From Klenkia soli (GTDB taxonomy: Bacteria; Actinomycetota; Actinomycetes; Mycobacteriales; Geodermatophilaceae): 64,000 bases of DNA. Positions within the stretch are counted from its first letter, which is position 1. Every line of letters begins with the position of its first letter. Both the position numbers and the translations under genes were made by a program. Below the pieces are notes generated by a model, which did no database searches, had not been told where the DNA came from, and saw only the letters and a list, made by a program, of their open reading frames with translations. Location: the NCBI RefSeq assembly GCF_900103975.1, contig NZ_FNIR01000013.1, positions 62,001 through 126,000 on the forward strand, in the 5' to 3' direction. Positions 39,247-47,603 of this stretch are shown in pieces.

Positions 39247-41589
39247 TCACGGACGGTCGGCCGCCAGCTGCCGCTTCGTGGCGTACATCCTCCGGTCGGA
39301 CTCGTGCAGCAGCGCCCGGAAGTCGTCCCCGTCGTCGGGGAAGACGCTCGTGCCGGCGGCGGCGGTGATGCTGATCGCGCCGCCGCCGCCGCCGCCGACG
39401 TCGGCCGGCTCGGCGACGGCCGCGAGCAGGGCGCGGGTGATCTCCGCGGCCTCGGCGTCGGCGTGCCCCCGGCGCAACCCGGGCAGGGCGACCAGGAACT
39501 CGTCGCCGCCGAGCCGGGCGCACAGGTCGCTGTGCCGCAGCCGGGAGTCGATCCGCCGGGCGACGTGGACGAGCAGCTCGTCGCCGGCGGCGTGGCCGCG
39601 TGTGTCGTTCACCGCCTTGAAGCCGTCCAGGTCGAGGAAGAGCAGGGCGACGGCCGTGCCGTCGGCCCGGGCCGCCCAGAGCAGGGTCTCGAGGTCGTCC
39701 TGGAAACGGCGCCGGTTGGACAGGCCGGTGAGCGGGTCGGTCCAGGCCAGCCGCTCGATGCGGGAGAGGTACCGGGAGGACCGGTCCCGTTCGCGCTGCA
39801 GCTCGAGCTCGGCCTCGACCCGGGCCGTGACGTCGTGCTGCACGCCGATGTACTGGAGGACGGCGCCGTCGCGGTCGACCACGGGCGCCAGGTGCACCTC
39901 GTTCCACCACGGGGTGCGGTCGGGGCCGCGGTGGTTGAGCAGCGTCTCCCTGCACTCCCGGCCGGCGGCGACGGCAGCCCGGACCCGGGTCACCGCCGCG
40001 TGGTCGGTGCCCGGGCCCTGGAGGAACCGGCAGTTGCGCCCGAGCAGCTGGTCCGTGGGCAGGCCGGACAGCTGCTCGAAGGCGCGGTTGACGAACACCA
40101 GGGGCTGGTCCGCCACGGTCATGTCGACGATGCACACCCCGCTGGCGGTGGCCCCGAGGGCACGCTCGAGCAGCGATCCGGCGGCCTCCGGTCCGGGCGT
40201 GGTACCGGCGGGCGGCGGGGGGTCCTGGGCGCGGGACCGCCGCGGGGGCGTGCCGGACACCGCAGGCGGGGGGGAGACCCGGGGGGCCACCCGGGACACC
40301 AGCGCCCGGGCCGCGGCGACGACGGTGTCGCGTCGGTAGGTCAGCGCGAACTCGAAGCCGCGCTCCGCCTCGGGGACGTCGTCGCCGAGGTCCCGGGCCA
40401 GCAGCGCGACCGCGAAGTGCGGGCTCAGCACGACGACGTCCCACTCGTCGCGGAGCGGGTCGGCCAGCGCCAGGGAGGCGCCGCGCAGGCCGGCGACCGG
40501 TTCGGCCGGGACCTCGTCCCCCAGGGCGCAGACGAAACCCACCGAGGCCACCAGGTCGCGGTACCGCTGCGCTGTGGTCGGAGTGAAGTGGCGGGCGTGC
40601 TGGAACGCCGATGCCACGATGCATGAGTCACCCAGCCGCAGCGCCTCCCGCTCGATCTGCTTGGTGACCTCCAACAGCAGCCGCTTCGACCCCTGCCGCA
40701 CGGTGGCCGAGGCCGGGAGCAGGTCGAAGGGCGACCCCAGCTCGTCGGACGAGCCCTCGACCGGTTCCTCCGGATCGGGCAGCGGGAGCCCTGGGGCGCT
40801 GACCTCCCACCGGTCGGGCGACCCGACCGGTGGGGCGGGCGCGGGCCGGCCGAACAGCCAGCCCTGACCCAGGGTGGCGCCCAGCGCCAGGGCGACCGCG
40901 AGGTGCTCCGTGGTCTCGACGCCCTCCGCCACGACGAGCGCGCCGCTGTCCTCGGCGTAGGCGTTGACGGCGTTCATCACCTCGGCGACCGCGGGGCCGG
41001 GCCGGTCCTGGACCAGCCGCAGGTCGAGCTTGACGACGTCGGGCCGCAGCAGGGGCATGAAGGCGATGGACATCGCGTCGGCGCCCACGTCGTCCAGGGC
41101 CACACCCCACCCGAGCTGCCGCACCCGGGCGACGGTCTGCAGCAGCTCGGCCGGGCGCTCGGCCAGCGCCCGCTCCGTGATCTCGAGGACCACCCGGAGC
41201 TGGCCCGGTGCCCGCTCGGCGATCCGCCGGAGCTCACCGAGCGGGGCCCGGTCCAGGACCTCCGGCTCCACGTTGACGAAGAGGGTGAGGGGAGCGACGA
41301 GGCCGGCCGCCACGGCACCGCGCACCGCCGAGGTGCGGCACGCCTCGTCGAGCTCGGTCAGCAGTCCGCTCTCGCGTGCCGCGGCGAAGAGGGCGGTGGG
41401 CGACTCCCACGGACCGGCCGGGCCGCGGGCCAGGGCCTCGCAGGCGACCACGCGTCCGGTGCGCAGGTCGACGATGGGTTGGAAGACGCTGGTGACCTGC
41501 CCGCCGCGGATGACCTCCGCGATGCCCCGTGGGTCGGTCGTCGTCGGGGGGACGTGGTGGGCGCGCAGCGGCGGGTCGGTGGTGGCCAT
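39247..41589 (-). CDS. EAL-DICT-LOV-GGDEF cyclic-di-GMP turnover protein, putative blue-light sensor
   Basis: A 780-residue soluble signalling protein. Residues ~20-255 are an EAL phosphodiesterase domain: Glu51-Ala-Leu, FVNVEP, LEITE, DDVGAD, VKLDL and AEGVE are intact. About 330-460 form a DICT sensory domain (HFTPTTAQRYRDLVASVGFVCALG). About 480-600 form a PAS/LOV domain with GRNCRFLQG, where Cys520 is the flavin-adduct cysteine of LOV photoreceptors. About 640-775 form a GGDEF cyclase domain with RLGGDEF at 694-698. Both catalytic domains look competent, so light or redox may set the balance of c-di-GMP. The EAL-first order is uncommon. AGGA lies 5 nt before the ATG. Confidence 0.92.
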   Translation of the reverse strand: MATTDPPLRAHHVPPTTTDPRGIAEVIRGGQVTSVFQPIVDLRTGRVVACEALARGPAGPWESPTALFAAARESGLLTELDEACRTSAVRGAVAAGLVAPLTLFVNVEPEVLDRAPLGELRRIAERAPGQLRVVLEITERALAERPAELLQTVARVRQLGWGVALDDVGADAMSIAFMPLLRPDVVKLDLRLVQDRPGPAVAEVMNAVNAYAEDSGALVVAEGVETTEHLAVALALGATLGQGWLFGRPAPAPPVGSPDRWEVSAPGLPLPDPEEPVEGSSDELGSPFDLLPASATVRQGSKRLLLEVTKQIEREALRLGDSCIVASAFQHARHFTPTTAQRYRDLVASVGFVCALGDEVPAEPVAGLRGASLALADPLRDEWDVVVLSPHFAVALLARDLGDDVPEAERGFEFALTYRRDTVVAAARALVSRVAPRVSPPPAVSGTPPRRSRAQDPPPPAGTTPGPEAAGSLLERALGATASGVCIVDMTVADQPLVFVNRAFEQLSGLPTDQLLGRNCRFLQGPGTDHAAVTRVRAAVAAGRECRETLLNHRGPDRTPWWNEVHLAPVVDRDGAVLQYIGVQHDVTARVEAELELQRERDRSSRYLSRIERLAWTDPLTGLSNRRRFQDDLETLLWAARADGTAVALLFLDLDGFKAVNDTRGHAAGDELLVHVARRIDSRLRHSDLCARLGGDEFLVALPGLRRGHADAEAAEITRALLAAVAEPADVGGGGGGAISITAAAGTSVFPDDGDDFRALLHESDRRMYATKRQLAADRP

Positions 41590-41761
41590 GGTGTCCTGCT
41601 TCCGGACGGGACCACCGATCCGGTGGTCCGCGCGCGAGGACCCGCCCGCCGGCCGGTCTCGCGGCCGCGGGGAAGGGCACATCGCCTGGGCGCTACCGGG
41701 TCCGGGGCAGCTGGGGCGCATCCACCACACCACAGGCCCCCGGGGCGCACAAACCCGACCG
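41590..41761. promoter_or_regulatory. Upstream region of the light/c-di-GMP gene with a 21-bp inverted repeat
   Basis: GGACCACCG (41609-41617) and CGGTGGTCC (41621-41629) form a perfect 9-bp inverted repeat around ATC, about 20 nt upstream of the ATG at 41589. It may be an operator or a leader hairpin. The remaining 130 bp back to the DUF6629-like gene show nothing else distinct. Confidence 0.4.
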
Positions 41762-42445
41762 TCAAGCGAAGGCCGGGCGCTCCTGCTGGAACCGCTTCAC
41801 CGAACCGCCCTGGGCGCGGTTGCGGCGCACGAAGAACAGCAGCACGAGGCAGCTCGTCAGCGCCGCCCACACGCACCAGATCGAGGCGAACGCCTCGGCC
41901 AGCACCACCAGGACGGCGGTCAGCCCGACCGCGTTGGCCACGCCGAACGCCACGATGGACGGGTAACCGGCCAGCAATGCCGCCCCCACGGTGGCCAGCA
42001 CGTACCCCACCGCGGCCACCCCGAGCAGCGGGGCGTGGGCGGTGTAGGCGATCGAGTGGTGCACCTCGGCGTACCCCACCGGACGCGCCGCGGTCGCCCA
42101 GAACAGGTACACCGAGGTGATCGCCCCGATGACCACGAAGGGCGTCATGTGGGCCCGCCGCCGGCCCGGCGGCTCGATCAGCAGGATCGCCGTGGGCACC
42201 AGGACCGGCAGCAACCCGAACGCGAACAGCACGTACAGGTACGCGGCCACGTCACCGGCACCCCGGCTGATGTGCCCTTCGAGGGACAGCCAGACGAAGC
42301 CTTCGGTGAACTGGTGCGCGGCGAACAGCAGCGGCAGCGATGCGAACGGCACGTCCCGTCGGGTGCGCACCTGGGTCAGGGTCGCGATCCCCACGGAGCC
42401 GATGACACCGGCGGCGACGAAGTCCGCGGTGGCGGAGAAGCACAC
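41762..42445 (-). CDS. DUF6629-like multi-pass membrane protein
   Basis: A 227-residue protein with about seven hydrophobic segments. The start MCFSATADFVAAGVIGSVGIATL, the LFAAHQFTEGFVWL motif in the second helix and the late SIWCVWAAL.S segment match proteins collected as DUF6629; I am fairly but not fully sure of the number. Conserved His, Glu and Cys lie within membrane segments. Start GTG 42445 is 9 nt after the DoxX-like stop, so the two are probably cotranscribed. Function unknown. Confidence 0.78.
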   Translation of the reverse strand: MCFSATADFVAAGVIGSVGIATLTQVRTRRDVPFASLPLLFAAHQFTEGFVWLSLEGHISRGAGDVAAYLYVLFAFGLLPVLVPTAILLIEPPGRRRAHMTPFVVIGAITSVYLFWATAARPVGYAEVHHSIAYTAHAPLLGVAAVGYVLATVGAALLAGYPSIVAFGVANAVGLTAVLVVLAEAFASIWCVWAALTSCLVLLFFVRRNRAQGGSVKRFQQERPAFA

Positions 42446-42454
42446 GAGCGGCGG

Positions 42455-42883
42455 CTACTTCGTGCGGCTGACCCAGGCCTGGGTGAGCAGGCCGAGGCCG
42501 ATGCCGAGCATCCACACGTCCTTGGAGACCGGCAGGCCGTCCTGGGTGGGGGCGACCGACTTGCCGGGCTTGGTCATGCCGGGGGTGCGCAGGTACAGCC
42601 CGAGCAGCCCGCCGGCGAAGCCGGTGAGCGCCGCACCGGCGACCGCGGTCGGCACGAACGGGGTCAGCAGCGCGGCGCCGATGGCGATCTCCGCGGTGGA
42701 CAGGCCCTTGGCGAAGGTGGCCGGGGCGACCTTGGCCAGGAACGGGTAGGTGCCCGCGGCGAAGCCGTGCAGGCCGGCGGCGGTGCCCTCGTCGGCGTTC
42801 CGCTTGCCCAGCCCCGAGTTCAGGATGAAGGCACCGGTGGCCAGGCGGGGGGCGATCTCGGCGGCGGTGATGGGCAGGCGCAT
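42455..42883 (-). CDS. DoxX-like small membrane protein
   Basis: A 142-residue protein with about four hydrophobic stretches (residues 10-22, 48-80, 82-100 and 120-135). RLATGAFILNSGLGK near the start, followed by glycine-rich helices (LTGFAGGLLGLYL), recalls DoxX/SURF4-type proteins, though the match is loose. AGGA lies 3 nt before the ATG. It follows the terminator of the helicase gene and so opens a new transcript with the DUF6629-like gene. Confidence 0.72.
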   Translation of the reverse strand: MRLPITAAEIAPRLATGAFILNSGLGKRNADEGTAAGLHGFAAGTYPFLAKVAPATFAKGLSTAEIAIGAALLTPFVPTAVAGAALTGFAGGLLGLYLRTPGMTKPGKSVAPTQDGLPVSKDVWMLGIGLGLLTQAWVSRTK

Positions 42884-42896
42884 GGTTCCTCGCTCA

Positions 42897-42937
42897 GCAG
42901 GGGGTGGGGAGAGACCGATTCTCTCCCCACCCCCTGC
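42897..42937 (-). terminator. Perfect 18-bp stem-loop after the DEAD-box helicase gene
   Basis: 42897-42914 and 42920-42937 are exact reverse complements (GCAGGGGGTGGGGAGAGA arm) with a 5-nt loop, the longest perfect stem in the window. It lies between the helicase stop (42981) and the DoxX-like start (42883), so it most likely ends helicase transcription. Confidence 0.8.
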
Positions 42938-42980
42938 CCCGCCGCCCGGGGGCCCAACCGGCCCCGGGCGACCGGCGGTG

Positions 42981-44756
42981 TCAGCGGCCGGCGCGGCGGG
43001 GCCGTGCAGCTGGCTGGCCGGCGCGGGCGGCCAGCTCGGCGCGGGTGCGGGCCGGGCCCGCCGAACGGGTGCCGCCGGTGCGGGCCGGGGCGCCCGAGCG
43101 GCCGCCACCGGCGTTGCCGGAACCGCCGCCGGCACCGCGACGACGACCGCCGCCACCACCGCCCTGGGGCTGCTCGACGACCGGGGCCGGCTCGACGTAG
43201 GGCGCGGCCGGACCGGTCAGCGCCACGATCTCCCGGGCACCGGGCTTGATCGCCGACACCTCGGGGGTGATCCCGGCCTGGCGGGCCAGCAGCCGCACCT
43301 CGCCGGCCTGGTCCGGGGTGGCGATGGTGACCACGGTGCCGCCCGCTCCGGCGCGTGCCGTACGGCCCGAGCGGTGCAGGTAGGCCTTGTGCTCGGCCGG
43401 CGGGTCGACGTGCACGACGATCGCGACGTCGTCCACGTGGATGCCGCGGGCGGCGATGTCGGTCGCGCACAGCACCCGGGTCGTGCCCGAGGTGAAGGCC
43501 TCGAGGTTGCGCTCGCGGGCGTTCTGGCTCAGGTTGCCGTGCAGGTCGACGGCGGGCACGCCGCCGGCGGTGAGCTGCTTGGCCAGCTTCTTGGCCTGGT
43601 GCTTGGTGCGGGTGAACAGCACGACCCGGTCCAGCCCCGAGGCCAGCTCCTTGACGACCTGGCTCTTGTCCAGCGCGTCGACCCGGAACACGTGGTGGGT
43701 CATCGTCGACACCGGCGCGACGGCGGGGTCGACCGAGTGGGTGCGCGGGTTGTCCAGGTAGCGCTTGACCAGCACGTCGACGCCGTTGTCCAGCGTGGCC
43801 GAGAACAGCAGCCGCTGGCCGACCTTCGGGGTGCGGTCCATGAGGCGCTTGACGCCGGGCAGGAAGCCCAGGTCGGCCATGTGGTCGGCCTCGTCGAGGA
43901 TGGTGATCTCGACCGCGGACAGGTCGCAGTGGCCCTGGCCGATGAGGTCCTCGAGCCGGCCGGGGCAGGCGATGAGCACGTCGACGCCGCCGGCCAGCGC
44001 CTGGACCTGCGGGTTCTGGCCCACGCCGCCGAACACGACCGTGGTCTTCATGCCCACGGCGGTGGCCAGCGGGGTCACGACGGCGGCGACCTGGTTGGCC
44101 AGCTCGCGGGTCGGCACCAGGATCAGGCTGCGCGGCTTGCGCGGCTGCCGCTTCGAGGTCGAGCCGGCCAGCCGGGCGACCAGCGGCAGCGAGAAGGCCA
44201 GGGTCTTGCCCGAGCCGGTGCGGCCGCGGCCCAGGACGTCCTTGCCGGCCAGGGTGTCCGGCAGCGTCGCGACCTGGATCGGGAACGGCGCGGTGATGCC
44301 GCTGGCGGTCAGCGTCTCGACCAGCGGGGCCGGGACGCCGAGGGCGGCGAAGGTCGTGTCGGTCGGCAGGGCCGTCGGGGCGGTGGGGTGGGCGGACGAC
44401 GCACCCGGGGCCTGCGCGGGCACGACCGTGCGCGGCTGGACGACGGGCTGCTGCGCGCGGGGGGCCGGGACCGGGGCCTCCTCGACGGCGGGCGCGGCAG
44501 CCTGCTCGGTGGTCTGCTCGACCGCCTGCTCGGCGCCGGCGCCGTTGCCGCGACCGCGGCCACCGCGGCGGCGGCGGCGGCCGGTGCCGGGCTCGCCGGC
44601 GGTCTCGGGGCGGTGCGGCTCGTGCCGGGTGACCAGCGGCTGCTGCGGGGCGCTCGAGCCGGCGGCGCGGAACGCGGGGGCCTGGCGGGCCGCACCGGCG
44701 CCGCCGGGGCTGGTGGCGCGGCGGCGCGGGCGGGCGGGGGAGTTCTCGGGGGTCAC
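42981..44756 (-). CDS. DEAD-box ATP-dependent RNA helicase
   Basis: A 591-residue RNA helicase for ribosome assembly, RNA decay or cold adaptation. A ~140-residue disordered Ala/Pro/Arg-rich N-terminus precedes the core: Q motif (PFPIQ), motif I GRTGSGKT, PTRELANQ, motif II DEADHMADLGF, SAT, then domain 2 with VLFTRTKHQAKKLA, ATDIAARGIHVDDV and motif VI HRSGRTARAG. The C-terminal ~90 residues are Gly/Arg-rich (GGGGGGRRRG, GGGRSG), a typical RNA-binding tail. GTG 44756 is chosen because AGGAC lies upstream and the family-like sequence starts there. The long leader contains an 11-bp direct repeat. Confidence 0.93.
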   Translation of the reverse strand: MTPENSPARPRRRATSPGGAGAARQAPAFRAAGSSAPQQPLVTRHEPHRPETAGEPGTGRRRRRGGRGRGNGAGAEQAVEQTTEQAAAPAVEEAPVPAPRAQQPVVQPRTVVPAQAPGASSAHPTAPTALPTDTTFAALGVPAPLVETLTASGITAPFPIQVATLPDTLAGKDVLGRGRTGSGKTLAFSLPLVARLAGSTSKRQPRKPRSLILVPTRELANQVAAVVTPLATAVGMKTTVVFGGVGQNPQVQALAGGVDVLIACPGRLEDLIGQGHCDLSAVEITILDEADHMADLGFLPGVKRLMDRTPKVGQRLLFSATLDNGVDVLVKRYLDNPRTHSVDPAVAPVSTMTHHVFRVDALDKSQVVKELASGLDRVVLFTRTKHQAKKLAKQLTAGGVPAVDLHGNLSQNARERNLEAFTSGTTRVLCATDIAARGIHVDDVAIVVHVDPPAEHKAYLHRSGRTARAGAGGTVVTIATPDQAGEVRLLARQAGITPEVSAIKPGAREIVALTGPAAPYVEPAPVVEQPQGGGGGGRRRGAGGGSGNAGGGRSGAPARTGGTRSAGPARTRAELAARAGQPAARPRRAGR

Positions 44757-45050
44757 GATGGTGTCCTCACCAGGTCGGTGGCCACCGTCCGTCGCCAGGG
44801 CGGGGCCCTGGTCAGGGCCGCACCGTCCGGTCGGACGTCGGGTCGCCGGCGCGCCTCGGTGGCGCTGCCTCTGCGCCGACGTCGGGTCCACCTGCTCTCG
44901 GACGAGCAGGGGGCGGCGCCGGTGATCATCACTGTGCCACGTCGACCGGGCGTCGGGACCCGGCCGAGGGGGAGTCGGTGGTCACACCGGGTGGGTCCGG
45001 GCGCGTGGCGGTGCCCCGGGCGGGGTAGGACCGACCCTCGTGACCGCAGC
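44757..45050. promoter_or_regulatory. 294-bp divergent region between helicase and MFS genes
   Basis: GACGTCGGGTC occurs twice, at 44834-44844 and 44878-44888 (44 bp apart, about four turns). A 7-bp stem (CCTGCTC/GAGCAGG, 44891-44910) follows. A TAGGAC hexamer at 45026-45031 precedes a four-codon frame (GTG at 45040, stop at 45052-45054) that overlaps the MFS start. A long helicase leader would fit cold-shock-type control, but this is inference. Confidence 0.35.
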
Positions 45051-46544
45051 GTGACCGCCACCGAGCAGCAGACCGGCTCCGCCGACGAGACCTACCAGCC
45101 CGACCCCCGCCGCTGGCGGGCGTTGTCGGTGACCCTGGTGGCCGGGTTCATGACGCTGCTGGACGTCAGCATCGTCTCGGTCGCGCTGCCCTCGATGCGC
45201 GAGGCCCTCGACGCCTCGGCCAGCGGCGTCCAGTGGGTGGTCTCGGGCTACGCCCTGACCTTCGGCCTGGTGCTGGTCCCGGCCGGCCGGTTGGGCGACG
45301 CGTTCGGCCGGCGCCGGATCTTCCTGGTCGCCCTGGCGGCCTTCGTGCTGACCAGCGCCGCGGCGGGCGCGGCGCCGAACGCGGAGTGGCTGGTCGCCGC
45401 CCGGCTGCTGCAGGGCGTGGCGGCCGGCTTCCTGGCCCCGCAGAACTCGGCGCTCATCCAGCAGCTGTTCCGCGGGCCCGAACGGGGCAAGGCCTTCGGG
45501 CTCTTCGGCGCCACGGTCGGGCTGTCCACCGCGATCGGCCCGGTGGTCGGCGGCCTGCTGATCGGCCTGTTCGGCGAGGACCTCGGCTGGCGGGCGATCT
45601 TCTTCGTCAACGTGCCGATCGGCGTCGTGGCGCTGGTGCTCGCCGCGCGGTTGCTGCCCAAGGGCCGGCCCACGGGCACCAGCACCGACATCGACGTCGT
45701 GGGCACGGTGCTGCTGGGCCTCGGTGCGGTGCTCGTCCTGCTGCCGCTGGTGCAGGCGGAGTCCGGCGGGCTGCGCTCGCTGTGGTTCCTCTTCCTGCTC
45801 GGCGCCGCCACGCTGGCCGCCTTCGCCTGGTGGGAGCGGCGGGTGGTGGCGCGGGGGCGGGAGCCGGTGTTCGACGTCCGGCTGCTCACCCAGACCCGGG
45901 GCTACGCCGCCGGGGTGTCCGTGGGCACGGTCTACTTCATCGGGTTCAGCGGGATCTGGCTGGTGTTCGCCCTGTTCTTCCAGACCGGGCTGGGCTGGAC
46001 GGCGCTGCACTCGGGCCTGTCGGTGATGCCCTTCGCGATCGGCGCGGCCGGGTCCGCGGCGGTCGCCGGCCGGCTGGTCAGCCGGTACGGCCGGCTGCTC
46101 ACCGTGATCGGGCTGTCCGTCGTCTCCGCGGGGCTGATCACGACCGCCCTGCTGGTGGCCTTCGTCCCGCCGGACGTGCTGACCTGGGCCGTGCTGCCCG
46201 CCCTATTCCTCGCCGGCCTCGGCGGTGGGTTCGTGATCAGCCCGAACATCACGCTGACCCTGCGCGACGTGCCCGTCCGGATGGCCGGGGCCGCCGGCGG
46301 CGGCTTGCAGACCACCCAGCGCTTCGGTGCGGCGCTGGGCTCCGCCGTCCTGCCCGGGCTGTTCTACGTCGTGCTCGGCTCCACCGGCGGCGACTACCCG
46401 AGGGCGGCCGGCATCGCCCTGGGGGTGGCGGTGCTCGGGGCGCTGGGCGCGCTGGTCATCGCCGTCCCCGACTGGCTGCGCGACCGCCGGTCCGACGACG
46501 GCACCCGGACGCCGGCCGAGCACGGCCACGCCGACCTGCACTGA
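45051..46544 (+). CDS. MFS drug:H+ antiporter, 14-TM DHA2 family
   Basis: A 497-residue exporter. The first helix contains LVAGFMTLLDVSIVSVALPSM (the DHA2 'LD-x-[ST]IV-x-ALP' motif D1). Motif A appears as GRLGDAFGRRR after helix 2, motif C as GPVVGGLLIG in helix 5, and about 14 membrane segments can be counted. Members expel cationic drugs, dyes or antibiotics. No regulator is adjacent. GTG 45051 is taken; it overlaps the stop of a tiny upstream frame. Convergent with the AraC gene (9 nt apart). Confidence 0.9.
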   Translation: MTATEQQTGSADETYQPDPRRWRALSVTLVAGFMTLLDVSIVSVALPSMREALDASASGVQWVVSGYALTFGLVLVPAGRLGDAFGRRRIFLVALAAFVLTSAAAGAAPNAEWLVAARLLQGVAAGFLAPQNSALIQQLFRGPERGKAFGLFGATVGLSTAIGPVVGGLLIGLFGEDLGWRAIFFVNVPIGVVALVLAARLLPKGRPTGTSTDIDVVGTVLLGLGAVLVLLPLVQAESGGLRSLWFLFLLGAATLAAFAWWERRVVARGREPVFDVRLLTQTRGYAAGVSVGTVYFIGFSGIWLVFALFFQTGLGWTALHSGLSVMPFAIGAAGSAAVAGRLVSRYGRLLTVIGLSVVSAGLITTALLVAFVPPDVLTWAVLPALFLAGLGGGFVISPNITLTLRDVPVRMAGAAGGGLQTTQRFGAALGSAVLPGLFYVVLGSTGGDYPRAAGIALGVAVLGALGALVIAVPDWLRDRRSDDGTRTPAEHGHADLH

Positions 46545-46553
46545 CCGGGCGGG

Positions 46554-47531
46554 TCAGCCCGGCAGCGGGGAGCCGCGGAAGGTCCGGCGGTAGGCCAGCG
46601 GGGCGACCCCGATCGCGGCGTGCAGGTGCTGGCGCAGCGAGGTCGCCGTGCCGAACCCCGCCTGCGCGGCGACCCGGTCGATGCTGGCGTCGGAGGTCTC
46701 CAGCAGGTGCCGGGCCAGCTCGACCCGCTGCTGGGTGAGCCAGCGGAGCGGACTGAGCCCCGTCTCCTCCCGGAAGCGGCGGGTGAAGGTGCGCACGCTC
46801 GTGCCGGCGTGGGCGGCCAGCTGGTCGAGGGTCCACGGCCGGTCCAGGTGCTCCTGCACCCAGGCCCGGGTGGCCGCCGTGCCGGCGCCGTCGGGGTCGG
46901 GCACCGGGCGGTCGACGAACTGGGACTGGCCGCCGTCCCGCCAGGGCGCGACCACCCGGCGGCGGGCGATCCGGGTCGCGGTCGCGCTGCCGTGGTCGCG
47001 CCGCACCAGGTGCAGCAGCAGGTCGATGCCGGCGGCGTTGCCCGCGCTGGTGAGCACGTCGCCGTCGTCGACGTGGAGGACGTCGGGGTCGACCCGGACC
47101 CGTGGGTGCAGCTGGGCGAGCTGGTCGGTGTGCAGCCAGTGCGTGGTGGCCGGGCGCCCGTCCAGCCGGCCGGCCGCGGCCAGCACGAACGCACCGGTGC
47201 AGATCGACACCAGCCGGGCCGGCCCCTGCAGGGCCGCGGCCACGCCGTCGGGCAGCTCGCCGGTGCGCATCACCGCGCCCCCGGCCACCCCCGGGACGAC
47301 GACCGTGCCCGCCCCGGCCAGCAGGGACAGGTCGCCGTCGGGCAGCACCCGGTACCCGGCGCTGGTGGTCACCGGCCCGCCGTCGACGGTGGCCGTCACG
47401 ACCTCGTAGAGCGGTGCGTCGTCGGCGTCCCGGGCCCCGCCGAGGAAGGCGTGCGGCAGGCCGAGCTCGAAGGCGACCACGTGCTCCAGCGCGAGGACGA
47501 CGACCCGGTGCAGCGGTGGTCCGGACGACAT
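46554..47531 (-). CDS. AraC-family regulator with DJ-1/PfpI-like N-terminal domain (FtrA/GlxA type)
   Basis: A 325-residue transcriptional regulator. Residues ~10-185 form a glutamine-amidotransferase-like domain (VVVLALEHVVAFELGLP, VPGVAGG, LVSICTGAFVLAAAGRLDGR with Cys, and TTHW). About 225-320 carry two AraC helix-turn-helices (WTLDQLAAHAGTSVRTFTRRFREETGLSPL and ASIDRVAAQAGFGTATSLRQHL). Relatives act as activators of amide or nitrile catabolism or repressors of neighbours. An inverted repeat across its own start suggests autoregulation and control of the divergent MFS gene. Confidence 0.92.
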   Translation of the reverse strand: MSSGPPLHRVVVLALEHVVAFELGLPHAFLGGARDADDAPLYEVVTATVDGGPVTTSAGYRVLPDGDLSLLAGAGTVVVPGVAGGAVMRTGELPDGVAAALQGPARLVSICTGAFVLAAAGRLDGRPATTHWLHTDQLAQLHPRVRVDPDVLHVDDGDVLTSAGNAAGIDLLLHLVRRDHGSATATRIARRRVVAPWRDGGQSQFVDRPVPDPDGAGTAATRAWVQEHLDRPWTLDQLAAHAGTSVRTFTRRFREETGLSPLRWLTQQRVELARHLLETSDASIDRVAAQAGFGTATSLRQHLHAAIGVAPLAYRRTFRGSPLPG

Positions 47532-47565
47532 GGCCGGATTCTTGCACATGCTGGCTGTCCGGCCA
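47531..47565. promoter_or_regulatory. Inverted repeat TGGCCGGA/TCCGGCCA between AraC and MFS genes
   Basis: The arms are 47531-47538 and 47558-47565 with a 19-bp spacer. The left arm overlaps the AraC start, and the -10-like AAGAAT (minus strand, 47543-47538) stands 6 nt before that ATG. This is a candidate binding site for the AraC protein. Confidence 0.45.
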
Positions 47566-47603
47566 CTGGTGCCCGGTTGCCCGCGCACGGGATGCTCTGC
47601 GCC

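Noticed and set aside
42750-45050. N-terminal extension of the DHA2 transporter back to 42750
   Set aside because: The extension is antisense to the DEAD-box helicase; the transporter homology begins just after GTG 45051.
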